DNA of 64,000 nucleotides, taken from positions 1 through 64,000 of the forward strand of contig JAABRT010000004.1 in assembly GCA_011390805.1 (NCBI GenBank). Direction: 5' to 3'. A program made the translations under genes and the position numbers. This DNA is from Gemmatimonas sp. (GTDB taxonomy: Bacteria > Gemmatimonadota > Gemmatimonadetes > Gemmatimonadales > Gemmatimonadaceae). Shown here in pieces: positions 17,359-27,545 of this stretch; position 1 is the stretch's first letter, and each line of letters begins with the position of its first letter. Below the pieces are notes generated by a model. The model was not told the DNA's origin. It made no database searches and was given only the letters and a program-made list of their open reading frames with translations.

Positions 17359-19224
17359 GTGACTATTTCCGAGCACACTACTGCGCGTGAGCGCATTCCC
17401 GTTGTGGTGGTTCCCGACCACGACGATATCGCACGACTCGTGGCGTCGCGCATTGCCGAACTGGTTCGTTCCCGCGCCAAGGAAAAAAGAAGCTGCGTGC
17501 TGGGACTGGCCACCGGTTCCACACCCATCGGTGTGTACCGGGAACTGATCCGCATGCATCGCGACGAAGGGCTGTCGTTTGAACATGTGGTGAGCTTCAA
17601 TCTCGACGAGTATTACCCGATGCCCAAGGAGAGTGTGCACTCCTATCACCGGTACATGTGGGAGAATCTCTTCTCGCACATTGATATCAAGCCGGACAAT
17701 GTGCACATCCCCAACGGCGAAGTGCCGCGAGACGAGGTTGACGCCTACGTCGACGGCTACGAACGCGCCATTGCTGATGCCGGCGGTATCGATTTTCAGC
17801 TGCTGGGGATCGGCAAGACAGGGCACATCGGTTTCAACGAACCGGGTTCAGGCGCAGAGAGCCTCACTCGTCTGATTGCGCTGGATATGGTCACGCGCCG
17901 CGATGCTGCCGCCGACTTTTTCGGCGAAGAGCATGTGCCGCGTGAAGCCATCACAATGGGCGTGGCGACAATCCTCGGCGCGCGCGAAATCGCACTGCTG
18001 GCCACCGGCGAACACAAGGCGGCTATCATCAAGCGCGCGGTTGAAGGTGAAATTGCCATCGATGTGGCGGCGACGTTTTTGCAGCGTCACCCGGGTACCA
18101 CGTTCTACGTAGACGCAGCGGCGTCGGCTGATTTAACGCGCATCGCCACCCCGTGGCTGCTCGATGAAGTACAGTGGACTGATGAACTCACACTACGCGC
18201 GGTAGTGTGGCTGTCGCTCACCACGGGCAAGGCCATTCTCAAGCTCACCGAGCGTGACTACGCCGAATACCATTTGTCGTCACTGCTCGCCCAGCACGGA
18301 AGTGCCGGTGATGTGAACGGTCTCATTTTCAATCGGTTGGGCTCGCGTATTCGCGGTCGCAGCAAGTTGCCGGTGAAGAAGCGCATCATCTGCTTTTCGC
18401 CGCACCCCGATGATGACGTGATCTCCATGGGCGGCATCCTGCGCAAGCTGGTGCTCAATGAAAACGACATCAAGGTGGCGTACATGACCAGCGGCAACAT
18501 TGCCGTGTTCGATCATGATGTGCGCCGGCACGTTGATTTTCTTGTTCGTCTGGCGCGAGATCGCAATCTTGATGTGGCATCGATTGCCGCCATGCGTGAG
18601 CGCGTGCTCAGGTTCCTCGCTGAGAAGAAAGCCGGTGATGTAGACAGCAAGGAAGTGCAGGACATCAAGCGTGTTGTGCGCGAGGCGGAGGCCGTGTCGG
18701 GTATTGAGACGTTGGGCATGTCGGCCGATGCGGCGCGTTTTCTTGACCTGCCGTTTTACCAGACGGGCAAGGTGCGCAAGGACCCCATCGGCGACGCCGA
18801 CGTGAAGATCGTGAAGCAGTTGCTGCTTGACGCTCGCCCGGAAATTGTGTTTGTGGCCGGTGACTTGTCCGATCCGCACGGCACGCATCGCATGTGCAAG
18901 GAAGCGGTTGAGCGCGCACTCGATGAAGCGGCAGCTGACGACGCCAGCTTTGTCCGCCCTGAGGTGTGGCTGTACCGTGGTGCCTGGCAGGAGTGGCCGG
19001 TCACCGAGGCCACGTGGCTGGTGCCCATTTCACAGGACGAGCTGCGTCTCAAGATTCAGGCGATTTTCAAGCACCAGTCGCAAAAAGACTCAGCGCCGTT
19101 TCCGGGGCAGGACGACCGGGAGTTCTGGCAGCGTGTAGACGCGCGCAACAAGGACACTGCCGCGCTGCTCGATAAACTCGGGTTGGCGGAATACTTCGCG
19201 ATGGAAGCGTACGTGGTGGTGTGA
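17359..19224 (+). CDS. nagB: glucosamine-6-phosphate deaminase (NagB) fused to PIG-L family deacetylase
   Basis: NagB motifs LGLATGSTPIGVYRELI, SFNLDEYYPM, GIGKTGHIGFNEPGS; C-terminal CFSPHPDDDVISMGG and GDLSDPHGTHRMC. Confidence 0.9.
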   Translation: MTISEHTTARERIPVVVVPDHDDIARLVASRIAELVRSRAKEKRSCVLGLATGSTPIGVYRELIRMHRDEGLSFEHVVSFNLDEYYPMPKESVHSYHRYMWENLFSHIDIKPDNVHIPNGEVPRDEVDAYVDGYERAIADAGGIDFQLLGIGKTGHIGFNEPGSGAESLTRLIALDMVTRRDAAADFFGEEHVPREAITMGVATILGAREIALLATGEHKAAIIKRAVEGEIAIDVAATFLQRHPGTTFYVDAAASADLTRIATPWLLDEVQWTDELTLRAVVWLSLTTGKAILKLTERDYAEYHLSSLLAQHGSAGDVNGLIFNRLGSRIRGRSKLPVKKRIICFSPHPDDDVISMGGILRKLVLNENDIKVAYMTSGNIAVFDHDVRRHVDFLVRLARDRNLDVASIAAMRERVLRFLAEKKAGDVDSKEVQDIKRVVREAEAVSGIETLGMSADAARFLDLPFYQTGKVRKDPIGDADVKIVKQLLLDARPEIVFVAGDLSDPHGTHRMCKEAVERALDEAAADDASFVRPEVWLYRGAWQEWPVTEATWLVPISQDELRLKIQAIFKHQSQKDSAPFPGQDDREFWQRVDARNKDTAALLDKLGLAEYFAMEAYVVV

Positions 19225-19294
19225 GCTGCCATCGGCGTGGGCGGCGCAGGTTGGCCGCCGTGCGCTGTATCGTGTCCGGGCGTGCTACAGACTG

Positions 19295-20443
19295 CTATGG
19301 CGCCACATGCGGTGATGATACGAGCCCGCGATACGACCACAGCGCACCGTCGGCCGTCGCAGCAAGAAACGACGGAAAGGTTTGTACCAGCTGTGTGCTG
19401 AAGTAGCCGGGTACCGAATACGGGTGTGTACCCGGTCCACCAAACCAGCTGCGAATGATGACGCCCCGCTTGGCGAGCGGCAGCGAGGCCACATTCTGTA
19501 CGTAACGCTCGAAGTGGCCGTCGCGCATGACATAGTCTTCGGCGTTTGAGGCGTACAGCGTGGTGACTTCCATGCCGCGTCGGCGCACAGCTTCCCCAAC
19601 GGCGCCCAGCGCCGATTCGCCACCCAGATCGCCCACCACCGGAATGATCAGGTTGCGGCGCTGCAGCTCCTTCACGTACTGGAAGTCGGCTTCGCTGGCC
19701 AGGTAGCTGGCCCGCCTGCCGTCCAGATCTGTTTCGAGCAGCAGGTTGGCCAAGGTGGGATAGTAGGGACGCGGCGCGCGGCCAACTGATGTAAATCGCA
19801 GCGACAGACCGGCTGACATAAACGCGCCGTGAAAGCGTGCAATCGTTGCCTGGTCACTGGCCGAAAGTGGCACGCCGGTATCGCGCAGTCGTGACCGTAC
19901 GGCTTCACTGGCGCGCGACCGGCTGCGATCCGTTGGTGCGGCTGAATCGAGCAGCGCGACGATCTCCACGATATCGCGATCGACGTACGCTTTTGCGTTG
20001 GCCGGAACCGGTCGGCCAAGCCACAGCGCCAGATATTCAACACGATTGGAGGCCGCGTGAAACAGCGTTTTGAAGAGCAGATGCTGCAGCAGGTTGTCGC
20101 GCCTGATATCAACCAGAAATGCCAACTGCGCGCGCGTGCGTGCGATGTACGAAAAACTCTGATCCGGCCCAACGCCAATGTACGCGCCGCCGCGCACCTC
20201 CAGGGCATCCAGCGCACCCAGCGCGTGCAGATAGCTTGATTCGTTGGAGATCAGATTGTCGGTATCGAAATAGCCGCCCGGTTCCGACAGGGTGGCAACC
20301 AGCCGCGCAAACTCCTCGCGGGAAATCGCCGCCGGCGCTTCGGATGCATTAAGCGGCGCGCGTACGCCGGCCGGCTGGGCGGCCGCAGGCATCACGCCCA
20401 GCATACAACCGACCATCAGCGCTGTGACCAATCGTTTGGGCAT
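19295..20443 (-). CDS. secreted conserved hypothetical protein
   Basis: Start MPKRLVTALMVGCMLGVMPAAAQPAG; block LIIPVVGDLGGESALGAVGEAVRRRGMEVTTLYASNAEDYV. Confidence 0.65.
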   Translation of the reverse strand: MPKRLVTALMVGCMLGVMPAAAQPAGVRAPLNASEAPAAISREEFARLVATLSEPGGYFDTDNLISNESSYLHALGALDALEVRGGAYIGVGPDQSFSYIARTRAQLAFLVDIRRDNLLQHLLFKTLFHAASNRVEYLALWLGRPVPANAKAYVDRDIVEIVALLDSAAPTDRSRSRASEAVRSRLRDTGVPLSASDQATIARFHGAFMSAGLSLRFTSVGRAPRPYYPTLANLLLETDLDGRRASYLASEADFQYVKELQRRNLIIPVVGDLGGESALGAVGEAVRRRGMEVTTLYASNAEDYVMRDGHFERYVQNVASLPLAKRGVIIRSWFGGPGTHPYSVPGYFSTQLVQTFPSFLAATADGALWSYRGLVSSPHVAP

Positions 20444-20591
20444 GGTTTGAGGATATCTTGCGGGTCGGGGCAACGCGAGCCGGACGGCACAGTCTGTTGT
20501 GCACGCGTGTGCAAAAATGTGCACGCACGATCCGTCGCGGCGCGTGTGATCGCATCCCGCAGCTGACTTTTCTCTTTGCTTCTGCCCGTTT

Positions 20592-22529
20592 ATGGCTCTC
20601 CTTGCACTGCAAGACATCGTTCTCGCCTTTGGCGGACCGCCCGTACTCGACAACGCGACGCTCTCCATTGAGCGCGGCGACCGGGTGTGTTTGCTCGGCC
20701 GAAACGGAGCGGGCAAGAGCACGCTGCTGCAGCTCATTGATGGTACGCTGCAGCCCGATTCCGGTGAGGTCGTGCGGCAGGGCACGCTCACGGTCTCGCG
20801 CCTGCAGCAGGATGTGCCGGATGCACTGGGCGGGACAGTGTTTGATGTAGTGGCCGGCGGGCTGGGAGAACTGGGACAGATGTTGTCGCAGTATCATCAG
20901 GTGAGCCATTCGCTGGCTGGTGGCGCGAATGCACGGGACAACGACCGTGCCCTGCGCGAGCTCGACCGTCTGCATCACGCAATTGACGCGGCCGATGCCT
21001 GGCAGCTCAATAATCGTGTCTCGACGGTGCTCGAACAGTTTGCGCTCGATGCTGATCAGTTGTTCGACACGTCTTCAGGTGGCCGTAAACGACAGGTGCT
21101 GCTGGCGCGCGCGCTGGTGCGCGAACCTGATATTCTGCTGCTCGACGAGCCCACGAATCATCTCGATATTGCAGCAATCGAGAAGCTGGAGAGCACGCTC
21201 ACGCAGGGATCGCAGACGCTGGTGTTCGTAACACACGACCGGGCTTTTTTGCGCCGGGTGGCTACGCGCATTGTGGAACTCGACCGGGGGCGCCTGGCCG
21301 ATTGGGGCGGCGACTACGACACATATCTCGAGCGCAAAGAAGCGGCGCTGCACGCCGAAGCGCGTGAACGGGCCGAGTTTGACCGCAAGCTGGCGATCGA
21401 AGAAACGTGGATTCGCACCGGCATTCAGGCTCGGCGTACGCGCAATGAGGGACGTGTGCGCGCGTTGGAATCGATGCGCGTGGAGCGCTCAGCCCGTCGC
21501 GAACGTGTGGGTACTGCCAAGCTGCAACTGCAGGACGCCGAACGCAGTGGCCGGCTGGTCGTGGAAGCGCGCGATGTGCACTTCGCGCACGGCGACAAAT
21601 TGATCGCGCACAACGTGACTACCACCATCATGCGAGGTGATCGCGTGGGGCTGATCGGTCCCAACGGCGTTGGTAAAACCACCCTGCTGCGTTTGTTGCT
21701 CGGCGAACTTGAGCCGCAAGGTGGCTCGGTGCGCATTGGTACCAATCTGGAAATTGCCTACTTCGATCAGTTGCGCGAACAGCTGGATCCCGATGCCACA
21801 GTGTTTGACGCGATTGCCGACGGCGCGGAGTTCGTGACCGTTGGCGGGGCACAAAAGCATGTGCACAGCTGGTTGCAGGATTTTCTCTTCGCTCCTGATC
21901 GCGCGCGTACACCCATTCGCGCCCTGTCGGGTGGAGAGCGCAATCGTCTGCTGTTGGCGCGTCTGTTTACCCGCTCATTCAACCTGCTGATACTCGACGA
22001 ACCCACCAACGATCTCGATATCGAGACCCTTGATCTGCTGGAAGACCGGCTGCTGGAGTTCAACGGTACGCTGCTGCTGGTAAGCCACGACCGTGCATTC
22101 ATTGACGCGGTGGTCACAAGCACCCTGGTATTTGAGGGCAACGGTGTGGTGCAGGAGTACGCTGGCGGCTACAGCGACTGGTTGCGGCAGCGCCCCGATC
22201 CGGCGCTCATGTCGCCGGCGGCAACAGTGAAATCGGCGGCCAGGACCGCCGCGAACGCGGCGGCCAAACCAGCGAACCAACCGGCCAAAACATCAGGGAA
22301 GAAAAAACTCTCGTTCAAGGAAACGGCCGAGCTGGCCGAATTGCCTGCCCGCATTGATACGGCCGAGCAGGAGCGTGATGCGTCGTATGCGGCACTCACC
22401 GATCCGGCCGTTCTGCGTGACGCCGAGGCGGTGCTGGCGGCTCGCGAACGTCTGGCGCGCGTGGAGGCCGAGCTCGACCAGCTGCTCGCCCGGTGGGAAT
22501 CGCTGGAGACGATCGCCTCGCAGAGCTGA
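20592..22529 (+). CDS. uup: ABC-F family ATPase (Uup-like)
   Basis: Two Walker A (GRNGAGKST, GPNGVGKTT), two signature motifs, linker GIQARRTRNEGRVRAL, C-terminal coiled coil. Confidence 0.92.
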   Translation: MALLALQDIVLAFGGPPVLDNATLSIERGDRVCLLGRNGAGKSTLLQLIDGTLQPDSGEVVRQGTLTVSRLQQDVPDALGGTVFDVVAGGLGELGQMLSQYHQVSHSLAGGANARDNDRALRELDRLHHAIDAADAWQLNNRVSTVLEQFALDADQLFDTSSGGRKRQVLLARALVREPDILLLDEPTNHLDIAAIEKLESTLTQGSQTLVFVTHDRAFLRRVATRIVELDRGRLADWGGDYDTYLERKEAALHAEARERAEFDRKLAIEETWIRTGIQARRTRNEGRVRALESMRVERSARRERVGTAKLQLQDAERSGRLVVEARDVHFAHGDKLIAHNVTTTIMRGDRVGLIGPNGVGKTTLLRLLLGELEPQGGSVRIGTNLEIAYFDQLREQLDPDATVFDAIADGAEFVTVGGAQKHVHSWLQDFLFAPDRARTPIRALSGGERNRLLLARLFTRSFNLLILDEPTNDLDIETLDLLEDRLLEFNGTLLLVSHDRAFIDAVVTSTLVFEGNGVVQEYAGGYSDWLRQRPDPALMSPAATVKSAARTAANAAAKPANQPAKTSGKKKLSFKETAELAELPARIDTAEQERDASYAALTDPAVLRDAEAVLAARERLARVEAELDQLLARWESLETIASQS

Positions 22530-22617
22530 AGTCACAAGGATCAGCGCGCCGTGCTTCATGCGCGTATTCTCCATCAGTGGCGCACTACGCGCCTTTCTCT
22601 TCCGTCCAACCCCGCCG

Positions 22618-24255
22618 ATGCCATCCAGACGCGATTTTCTCAAAGCCGGCGGCGTATCGCTCGGTGCGCTGGCCGTTGCACCTGAGCTGCTGCGCGCGGC
22701 GCCCGGTTCACCGCTCCTCGCGGCGCCAGGTGCATTCCGACCGTTGCCGCCGCTCTACACCGATCCGGCCACGCGCGAGCTCATGCTCGAAGCGCTGGAT
22801 GCGGCCAAACGTGCCGGTGCGTCGTGGGCCGATGTGCGCATCAGTCGTAATCGCAACAACTCAGTGAATACGCGCGAACAACAGGTCACCAACGTTGTGG
22901 AAAGCGACACGATGGGCTGTGGTGTGCGCGTGCTCGTTGACGGATGCTGGGGCTTTGCAGCCACCCAGGAGCTGACCAGCGCAGGTGTGGGAATGGCTGC
23001 CCAGGAAGCGGCCGCGATTGCAAAGGCCAATCGCGTGGCGCGTGACCGGCGTATTGAGCTCGCGCCCGCGCCCGCGCATCCCGATGCAACGTGGCGCAGT
23101 GCGTATACCATTGATCCGTTCACCGTTTCACTCGAAGACAAAGTTGGCTTGCTGCTGGCCGCCAACGCAGAAGCGCAGAAGGTCGCCAATATCCGGTTTG
23201 TGAATTCAGGCTTGTCGTTTGTGAAAGAAGAGCGCAACTACGCCAACACCGACGGCTCTGTCATCACGCAGGACTACGTGCGCAGCTGGGTCACGATGTC
23301 GTGCACGGCGGTAGCCAATGGTGAGGTCGCGGTGCGTGGTCCTGAAGTTGTGCAGCCGGCCGGTCGTGGCTGGGAGTACGTGCTCGAAGCGGATATCACG
23401 GCCAACGCGCCCAAGTGGGCGGGCGAAGCGGCCGAAAAGCTCACCGCAAAATCGGTGGATGTTGGACGCTACGATCTGATTCTGCATCCGTCGCAGCTGT
23501 TTCTCACCATTCACGAATCACTCGGACATCCCACCGAACTTGATCGTGTGATGGGCTACGAAGCCAACTACGCCGGCACCAGCTTCATGGCGCCGCCGGA
23601 GAAAGTGCTTGGCTCGCTCAAGCTTGGTCCGCCGATGATGAATCTCATTGGCAACCGGTCAGAAGTCGGTGCGCTCGCTACCATCGGCTACGATGATGAC
23701 GGTGTGATGCCCGATGATTTTCATATCATCAAGGACGGCATTCTCAACGACTTCCAGACCACGCGCGAGCAGGCGCCGTTGCTCAACTGGTGGTACGAGA
23801 AAAACGGACAGCAGCCGCGTTCGCACGGCTGCTCGTACGCACAGAGCTGGGCCGACGTGCAGTTCCAGCGCATGCCCAACGTCTCGTTGCAACCCGGTGA
23901 AGAAGATCTTTCGTGGGATGATCTGATTGCGGCAACCGATCGCGGCATTGCCATGATCGGCCGCTCGTCGTACTCCATTGATCAGCAGCGATACAACGCG
24001 CAGTTCGGTGCGCAGCTGTGTTATGAAGTGCGTAATGGAAAAATCGTTGGTCAGCTCAAGGATGTTGCGTATCAAATGCGCACACCCGACTTCTGGAACT
24101 CACTCGATATGCTCGGCGGCAAGTCGAGCTACGAGTTTGGCGGCACCTTTAACGACGGCAAGGGACAACCATCACAGGCCAATGCCGTGAGTCATGGATG
24201 TCCGCCGGTGCGCATCAAGAATATCAACGTGATTAACACGGGACGGTCGCTGTGA
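22618..24255 (+). CDS. tldD: TldD/PmbA family metalloprotease with Tat signal
   Basis: MPSRRDFLKAGGVSLGALAVAPELLRAAPG; FLTIHESLGHPTELDRVMGYEANYAGTSF (HExxxH). Confidence 0.9.
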   Translation: MPSRRDFLKAGGVSLGALAVAPELLRAAPGSPLLAAPGAFRPLPPLYTDPATRELMLEALDAAKRAGASWADVRISRNRNNSVNTREQQVTNVVESDTMGCGVRVLVDGCWGFAATQELTSAGVGMAAQEAAAIAKANRVARDRRIELAPAPAHPDATWRSAYTIDPFTVSLEDKVGLLLAANAEAQKVANIRFVNSGLSFVKEERNYANTDGSVITQDYVRSWVTMSCTAVANGEVAVRGPEVVQPAGRGWEYVLEADITANAPKWAGEAAEKLTAKSVDVGRYDLILHPSQLFLTIHESLGHPTELDRVMGYEANYAGTSFMAPPEKVLGSLKLGPPMMNLIGNRSEVGALATIGYDDDGVMPDDFHIIKDGILNDFQTTREQAPLLNWWYEKNGQQPRSHGCSYAQSWADVQFQRMPNVSLQPGEEDLSWDDLIAATDRGIAMIGRSSYSIDQQRYNAQFGAQLCYEVRNGKIVGQLKDVAYQMRTPDFWNSLDMLGGKSSYEFGGTFNDGKGQPSQANAVSHGCPPVRIKNINVINTGRSL

Positions 24256-25658
24256 GCCGCCGCATCGGATCTGATTCCGGCGCACCACGCCGGCTCATGC
24301 ACGCGCGCCTGAACAACGCGATGGCCGCCAACGGTGTGCTCGGCGAAGCTGACGCGCAATCAGTGGTGGAACGCGCGGTCAGGCTTTCCAAGGCAGATGC
24401 GGTGAACATTTCGGTGCAGAGCGGGCGCGAAACCAACTTGCGCTTTGCCGACAACCAGCTGTCTACCGCCGGTGCGACTACCAACACCACCATTCGCGTG
24501 GAGAGTGTATTCGGCCAACGACGGGCGTCTGTGGTAACCAATGATCGCACCGACGAGGGATTGCGTCGCGCTGTGGAGCAGTCGGAGGTGATTGCGAAGC
24601 TGGCGCCTGAAGATCCCGAGTATCTTGGGCCGCTCGGTGCGCAGACATACACACCGATTCCGGCGTGGTTTGACAGTACCGCTGAGCTGAGTGCCGATGC
24701 GCGCGCACAGGCCGCGTTAACTGCGCTGACCAAAGCGAGAGCCGCGAACGATCTGACCGTGGCCGGATACATCGTCTGCAACGCCAGCGCCTCGGCGCTC
24801 GGCAACAACGCCGGATTGTTTGCGTATCATCGCAGCACCAACGCCAACTATACGCTCACCGCGCGCACCAACGATGGCACCGGATCGGGGTGGGCGGCGG
24901 CCGAAGACAACGATTGGACGCAGATTGATTTTGAAGCGGTCGCACGTGATGCCATCGACAAGGCGCGTCGTTCCGCGAATCCGGTAGCGATTGAGCCCGG
25001 TCGCTACACCGTGATTTTTGAACCCGAAGCGACGGCTAACCTCGTATCGGTCATGCGTGGTGCACTGCAAGCGCGTTCGGCCGACGAAGGACGCTCGGCG
25101 TTTTCCAAGCCCGGTGGTGGTACCAAGGTGGGTGAGAAGATTCTTGATGAGCGCGTGACGATCTCATCGAATCCGCGCGATCCGCTCGTGCTCGCCGCGC
25201 CTTTTGATGGCGACGGATTGCCTGTTCAGGAAGAAACGTGGATTCGCAACGGCGTGCTCGAACAACTGTCGTATTCGCGGTACTGGGCCCAGCGCCAGGG
25301 CAAGCCGGTGACCACCGGCGGCAACTCGCTGCGCATGGAAGGCGGTAGCGAGAGTGTGGCGTCTATGATTGCGAACACTGAACGGGGGATTGTAGTCACC
25401 CGTTTGTGGTATCTGCGCGCAGTGGATAATCGCACGCTGGTGTATACCGGACTTACGCGTGACGGCACGTTTCTGGTGGAGAACGGCAAGATCGCGCGTT
25501 CCATCAAGAACTTTCGCTTTAATGATTCGCCGCTGTTCATGCTCAACAATCTTGAAGCCGTGGGACCGGCGGTGCGTACCGCAGGCGGTGGCAGCCTGGT
25601 GATGCCGGCCATCAAGGTGCGCGATTTCAACTTCACCAGTTTGTCGGACGCGGTGTAG
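24252..25658 (+). CDS. TldD/PmbA (TldE-like) partner protein
   Basis: Overlaps tldD stop by 4 bp; PGRYTVIFEPEATANLV..., RTAGGGSLVMPAIKVRDFNFTSLSDAV typical of PmbA/TldE. Confidence 0.88.
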   Translation: MSRRIGSDSGAPRRLMHARLNNAMAANGVLGEADAQSVVERAVRLSKADAVNISVQSGRETNLRFADNQLSTAGATTNTTIRVESVFGQRRASVVTNDRTDEGLRRAVEQSEVIAKLAPEDPEYLGPLGAQTYTPIPAWFDSTAELSADARAQAALTALTKARAANDLTVAGYIVCNASASALGNNAGLFAYHRSTNANYTLTARTNDGTGSGWAAAEDNDWTQIDFEAVARDAIDKARRSANPVAIEPGRYTVIFEPEATANLVSVMRGALQARSADEGRSAFSKPGGGTKVGEKILDERVTISSNPRDPLVLAAPFDGDGLPVQEETWIRNGVLEQLSYSRYWAQRQGKPVTTGGNSLRMEGGSESVASMIANTERGIVVTRLWYLRAVDNRTLVYTGLTRDGTFLVENGKIARSIKNFRFNDSPLFMLNNLEAVGPAVRTAGGGSLVMPAIKVRDFNFTSLSDAV

Positions 25659-25763
25659 TCAATTGCGTTAGCTTTTGTTTATCGCCTGCCCATTCGGCTG
25701 CGCGGAGCCTCGTGACGCAGTTGTCCGGGTGCCTTTTTCACTTGCGACAAGGAGTTCTGCCAC

Positions 25764-26006
25764 GTGGCACGAAAGCCCAACTACGATTTTGAGCGTCGGA
25801 AAAAAGAACAGGATCGAAAGAACAAGAAAGAAGCAAAGCGTGAAGAGCGGGCGCGCCGGAAGGCCGCTGGCCTTGGTGAAGAAATCGAAGGCATGGTGCA
25901 GGATGAAAACGGCGATTGGGTCATGGTTGAAGTAGACCCTGATGCAGACGATCAGGCCGACGGTGATGGCGGCGACGAAAACGACGACATCCAGCAGCCG
26001 GCCTGA
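25764..26006 (+). CDS. small highly charged hypothetical protein
   Basis: 80 aa; Lys/Glu/Arg-rich N-half and Asp-rich tail; GTG start preceded by AAGGAG. Confidence 0.6.
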   Translation: MARKPNYDFERRKKEQDRKNKKEAKREERARRKAAGLGEEIEGMVQDENGDWVMVEVDPDADDQADGDGGDENDDIQQPA

Positions 26007-26017
26007 CGCCGAGCCGC

Positions 26018-27277
26018 TTATTTGAGAGAAGCAGTCGCGACTCGCACACGCATTGTGTCGCCCGGTACGGTCCAGGCAAACCAGAGCTGATCGCCGGAGC
26101 GCACCATGCGTGGGAAACCACTGCGGCGACTGGGGTCCACGCGCGATACCACAACGGCGGGCGAGAGCTTACCGTCTGCCGCGACACGTCGCACACGCAC
26201 TTCGCTGCTGTCTGACGTGCGTTCCATCCACATCACGAGTGGCAGTGCGTTGTCGTCAAGCACGACTGTTGTGCGACCGATCGGATCTCCGTCGTCCACG
26301 CGCATTGCCGCACCAAAGGTGGCGCCGCCATCAACGCTCACTGCGACACGAACCCGCGCCGTGTCCTGCGCGCCCGTGAACCACGCAACGGCGACCGTAT
26401 CACCTCGCGACGCCACACTGGGTCCGTTCACCGGACACGCCTCAAAGTGCCAGTTGTCGGCGTGCACCGTGCCGGGCTCGCTCCACACACCATTCACTTC
26501 GCGCAAGATGGAAATATCGCGGATTTCCTCTTCGGTGCGATCGCGGTACACGATCACGCGTCCGCTGGCGGTAGCCGCGCTCGACGTCTGACAGCAATCA
26601 CACGCACGCGCATCGAGCAGTGTTTCCGGCGTTGGTGCGGGATCGCTGCCGATTACCGTGGTGCGGATTGTCATTTCACGCGCGCTATCGGGCATGGCCG
26701 TCTTGCGTCCGTCCAACCACACCGCGCCGATCGCGTCGCCGCCGGCTGCCCACAACGAGACAAAGCCATGCTCGGCCTGGAGGCCGTCGTTGTGAGGGGT
26801 GCGAGCCGGCTCCCACGATGCGCCATTGTCACGCGAACGCGCGATGCGCACGCCGTAGGCATAGGTGCCCGCCCCTTCGCGTTCGAGCCAATGTGCGGCC
26901 AGGTCGCCATTGTCGAGCACGGTCATGCTGGAGAAGTCCGCCCAGTTCACAAACAGTGGTTTCCCGCGCGCGATGTCCCGCGGCGGGCTCCAGCTGGAGT
27001 TTTTGAGCGTGGCAAACCGCAAAGCGTGTGATGTGCTGTCCACCCGTTCGGTCCAGCTCAAGTGCACCACACCATCACCGGCCACCACGAGATTTGGCGT
27101 GCCGGCATGATCAGGGACCGGCGACTGGTGCTCGGCCACCGCGCCAATGGGCGCCGGCGCACCGGGCGCGGAATCGCCCGGAGAGGCACATGCCGAAGTA
27201 AAGCCGAAGACGCAGACAGCTCCGAGAACCGCTGAGTGTGAGCTGATGAGAGCTTGTGTGTGTCGCGAAAGTGGCAT
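26018..27277 (-). CDS. sialidase/BNR-repeat-like secreted protein (putative lipoprotein)
   Basis: Read from MPLSRHTQALISSHSAVLGAVCVFGFTSACASPG; Asp-box-like repeats SRDNGASWEPA, SVDGGATFGAA. Confidence 0.65.
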   Translation of the reverse strand: MPLSRHTQALISSHSAVLGAVCVFGFTSACASPGDSAPGAPAPIGAVAEHQSPVPDHAGTPNLVVAGDGVVHLSWTERVDSTSHALRFATLKNSSWSPPRDIARGKPLFVNWADFSSMTVLDNGDLAAHWLEREGAGTYAYGVRIARSRDNGASWEPARTPHNDGLQAEHGFVSLWAAGGDAIGAVWLDGRKTAMPDSAREMTIRTTVIGSDPAPTPETLLDARACDCCQTSSAATASGRVIVYRDRTEEEIRDISILREVNGVWSEPGTVHADNWHFEACPVNGPSVASRGDTVAVAWFTGAQDTARVRVAVSVDGGATFGAAMRVDDGDPIGRTTVVLDDNALPLVMWMERTSDSSEVRVRRVAADGKLSPAVVVSRVDPSRRSGFPRMVRSGDQLWFAWTVPGDTMRVRVATASLK

Positions 27278-27545
27278 CACAGTGAAGTTCGGAGCGATGT
27301 GATTGCTGCAGGGGTCATCAGGTAATATGGCATCAATTCTGAGGGTTCGGCGAACTTCTGAGCGGCGCGACCCGGAGTGATGAGCGGCAGTGTGGGCGAT
27401 GTTGCGCGGCTCGTCGATACAGAGATGCGGGTGATCCCACCAGTCCAACGGTTTGCGCGGGTGCTGCGTCCCCATGCGTACGCGACACCGGGAAAGTTCC
27501 CTGAGTCGCATTAACGACCGTCGTTTGCCTTCGTCTACTGTGCTT

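Noticed and set aside
25764-26006. Small charged ORF next to tldD/tldE as a possible RiPP precursor
   Set aside because: No leader/core layout, Cys or Ser/Thr-rich core, or modification enzymes nearby; looks like a charged housekeeping-type small protein.
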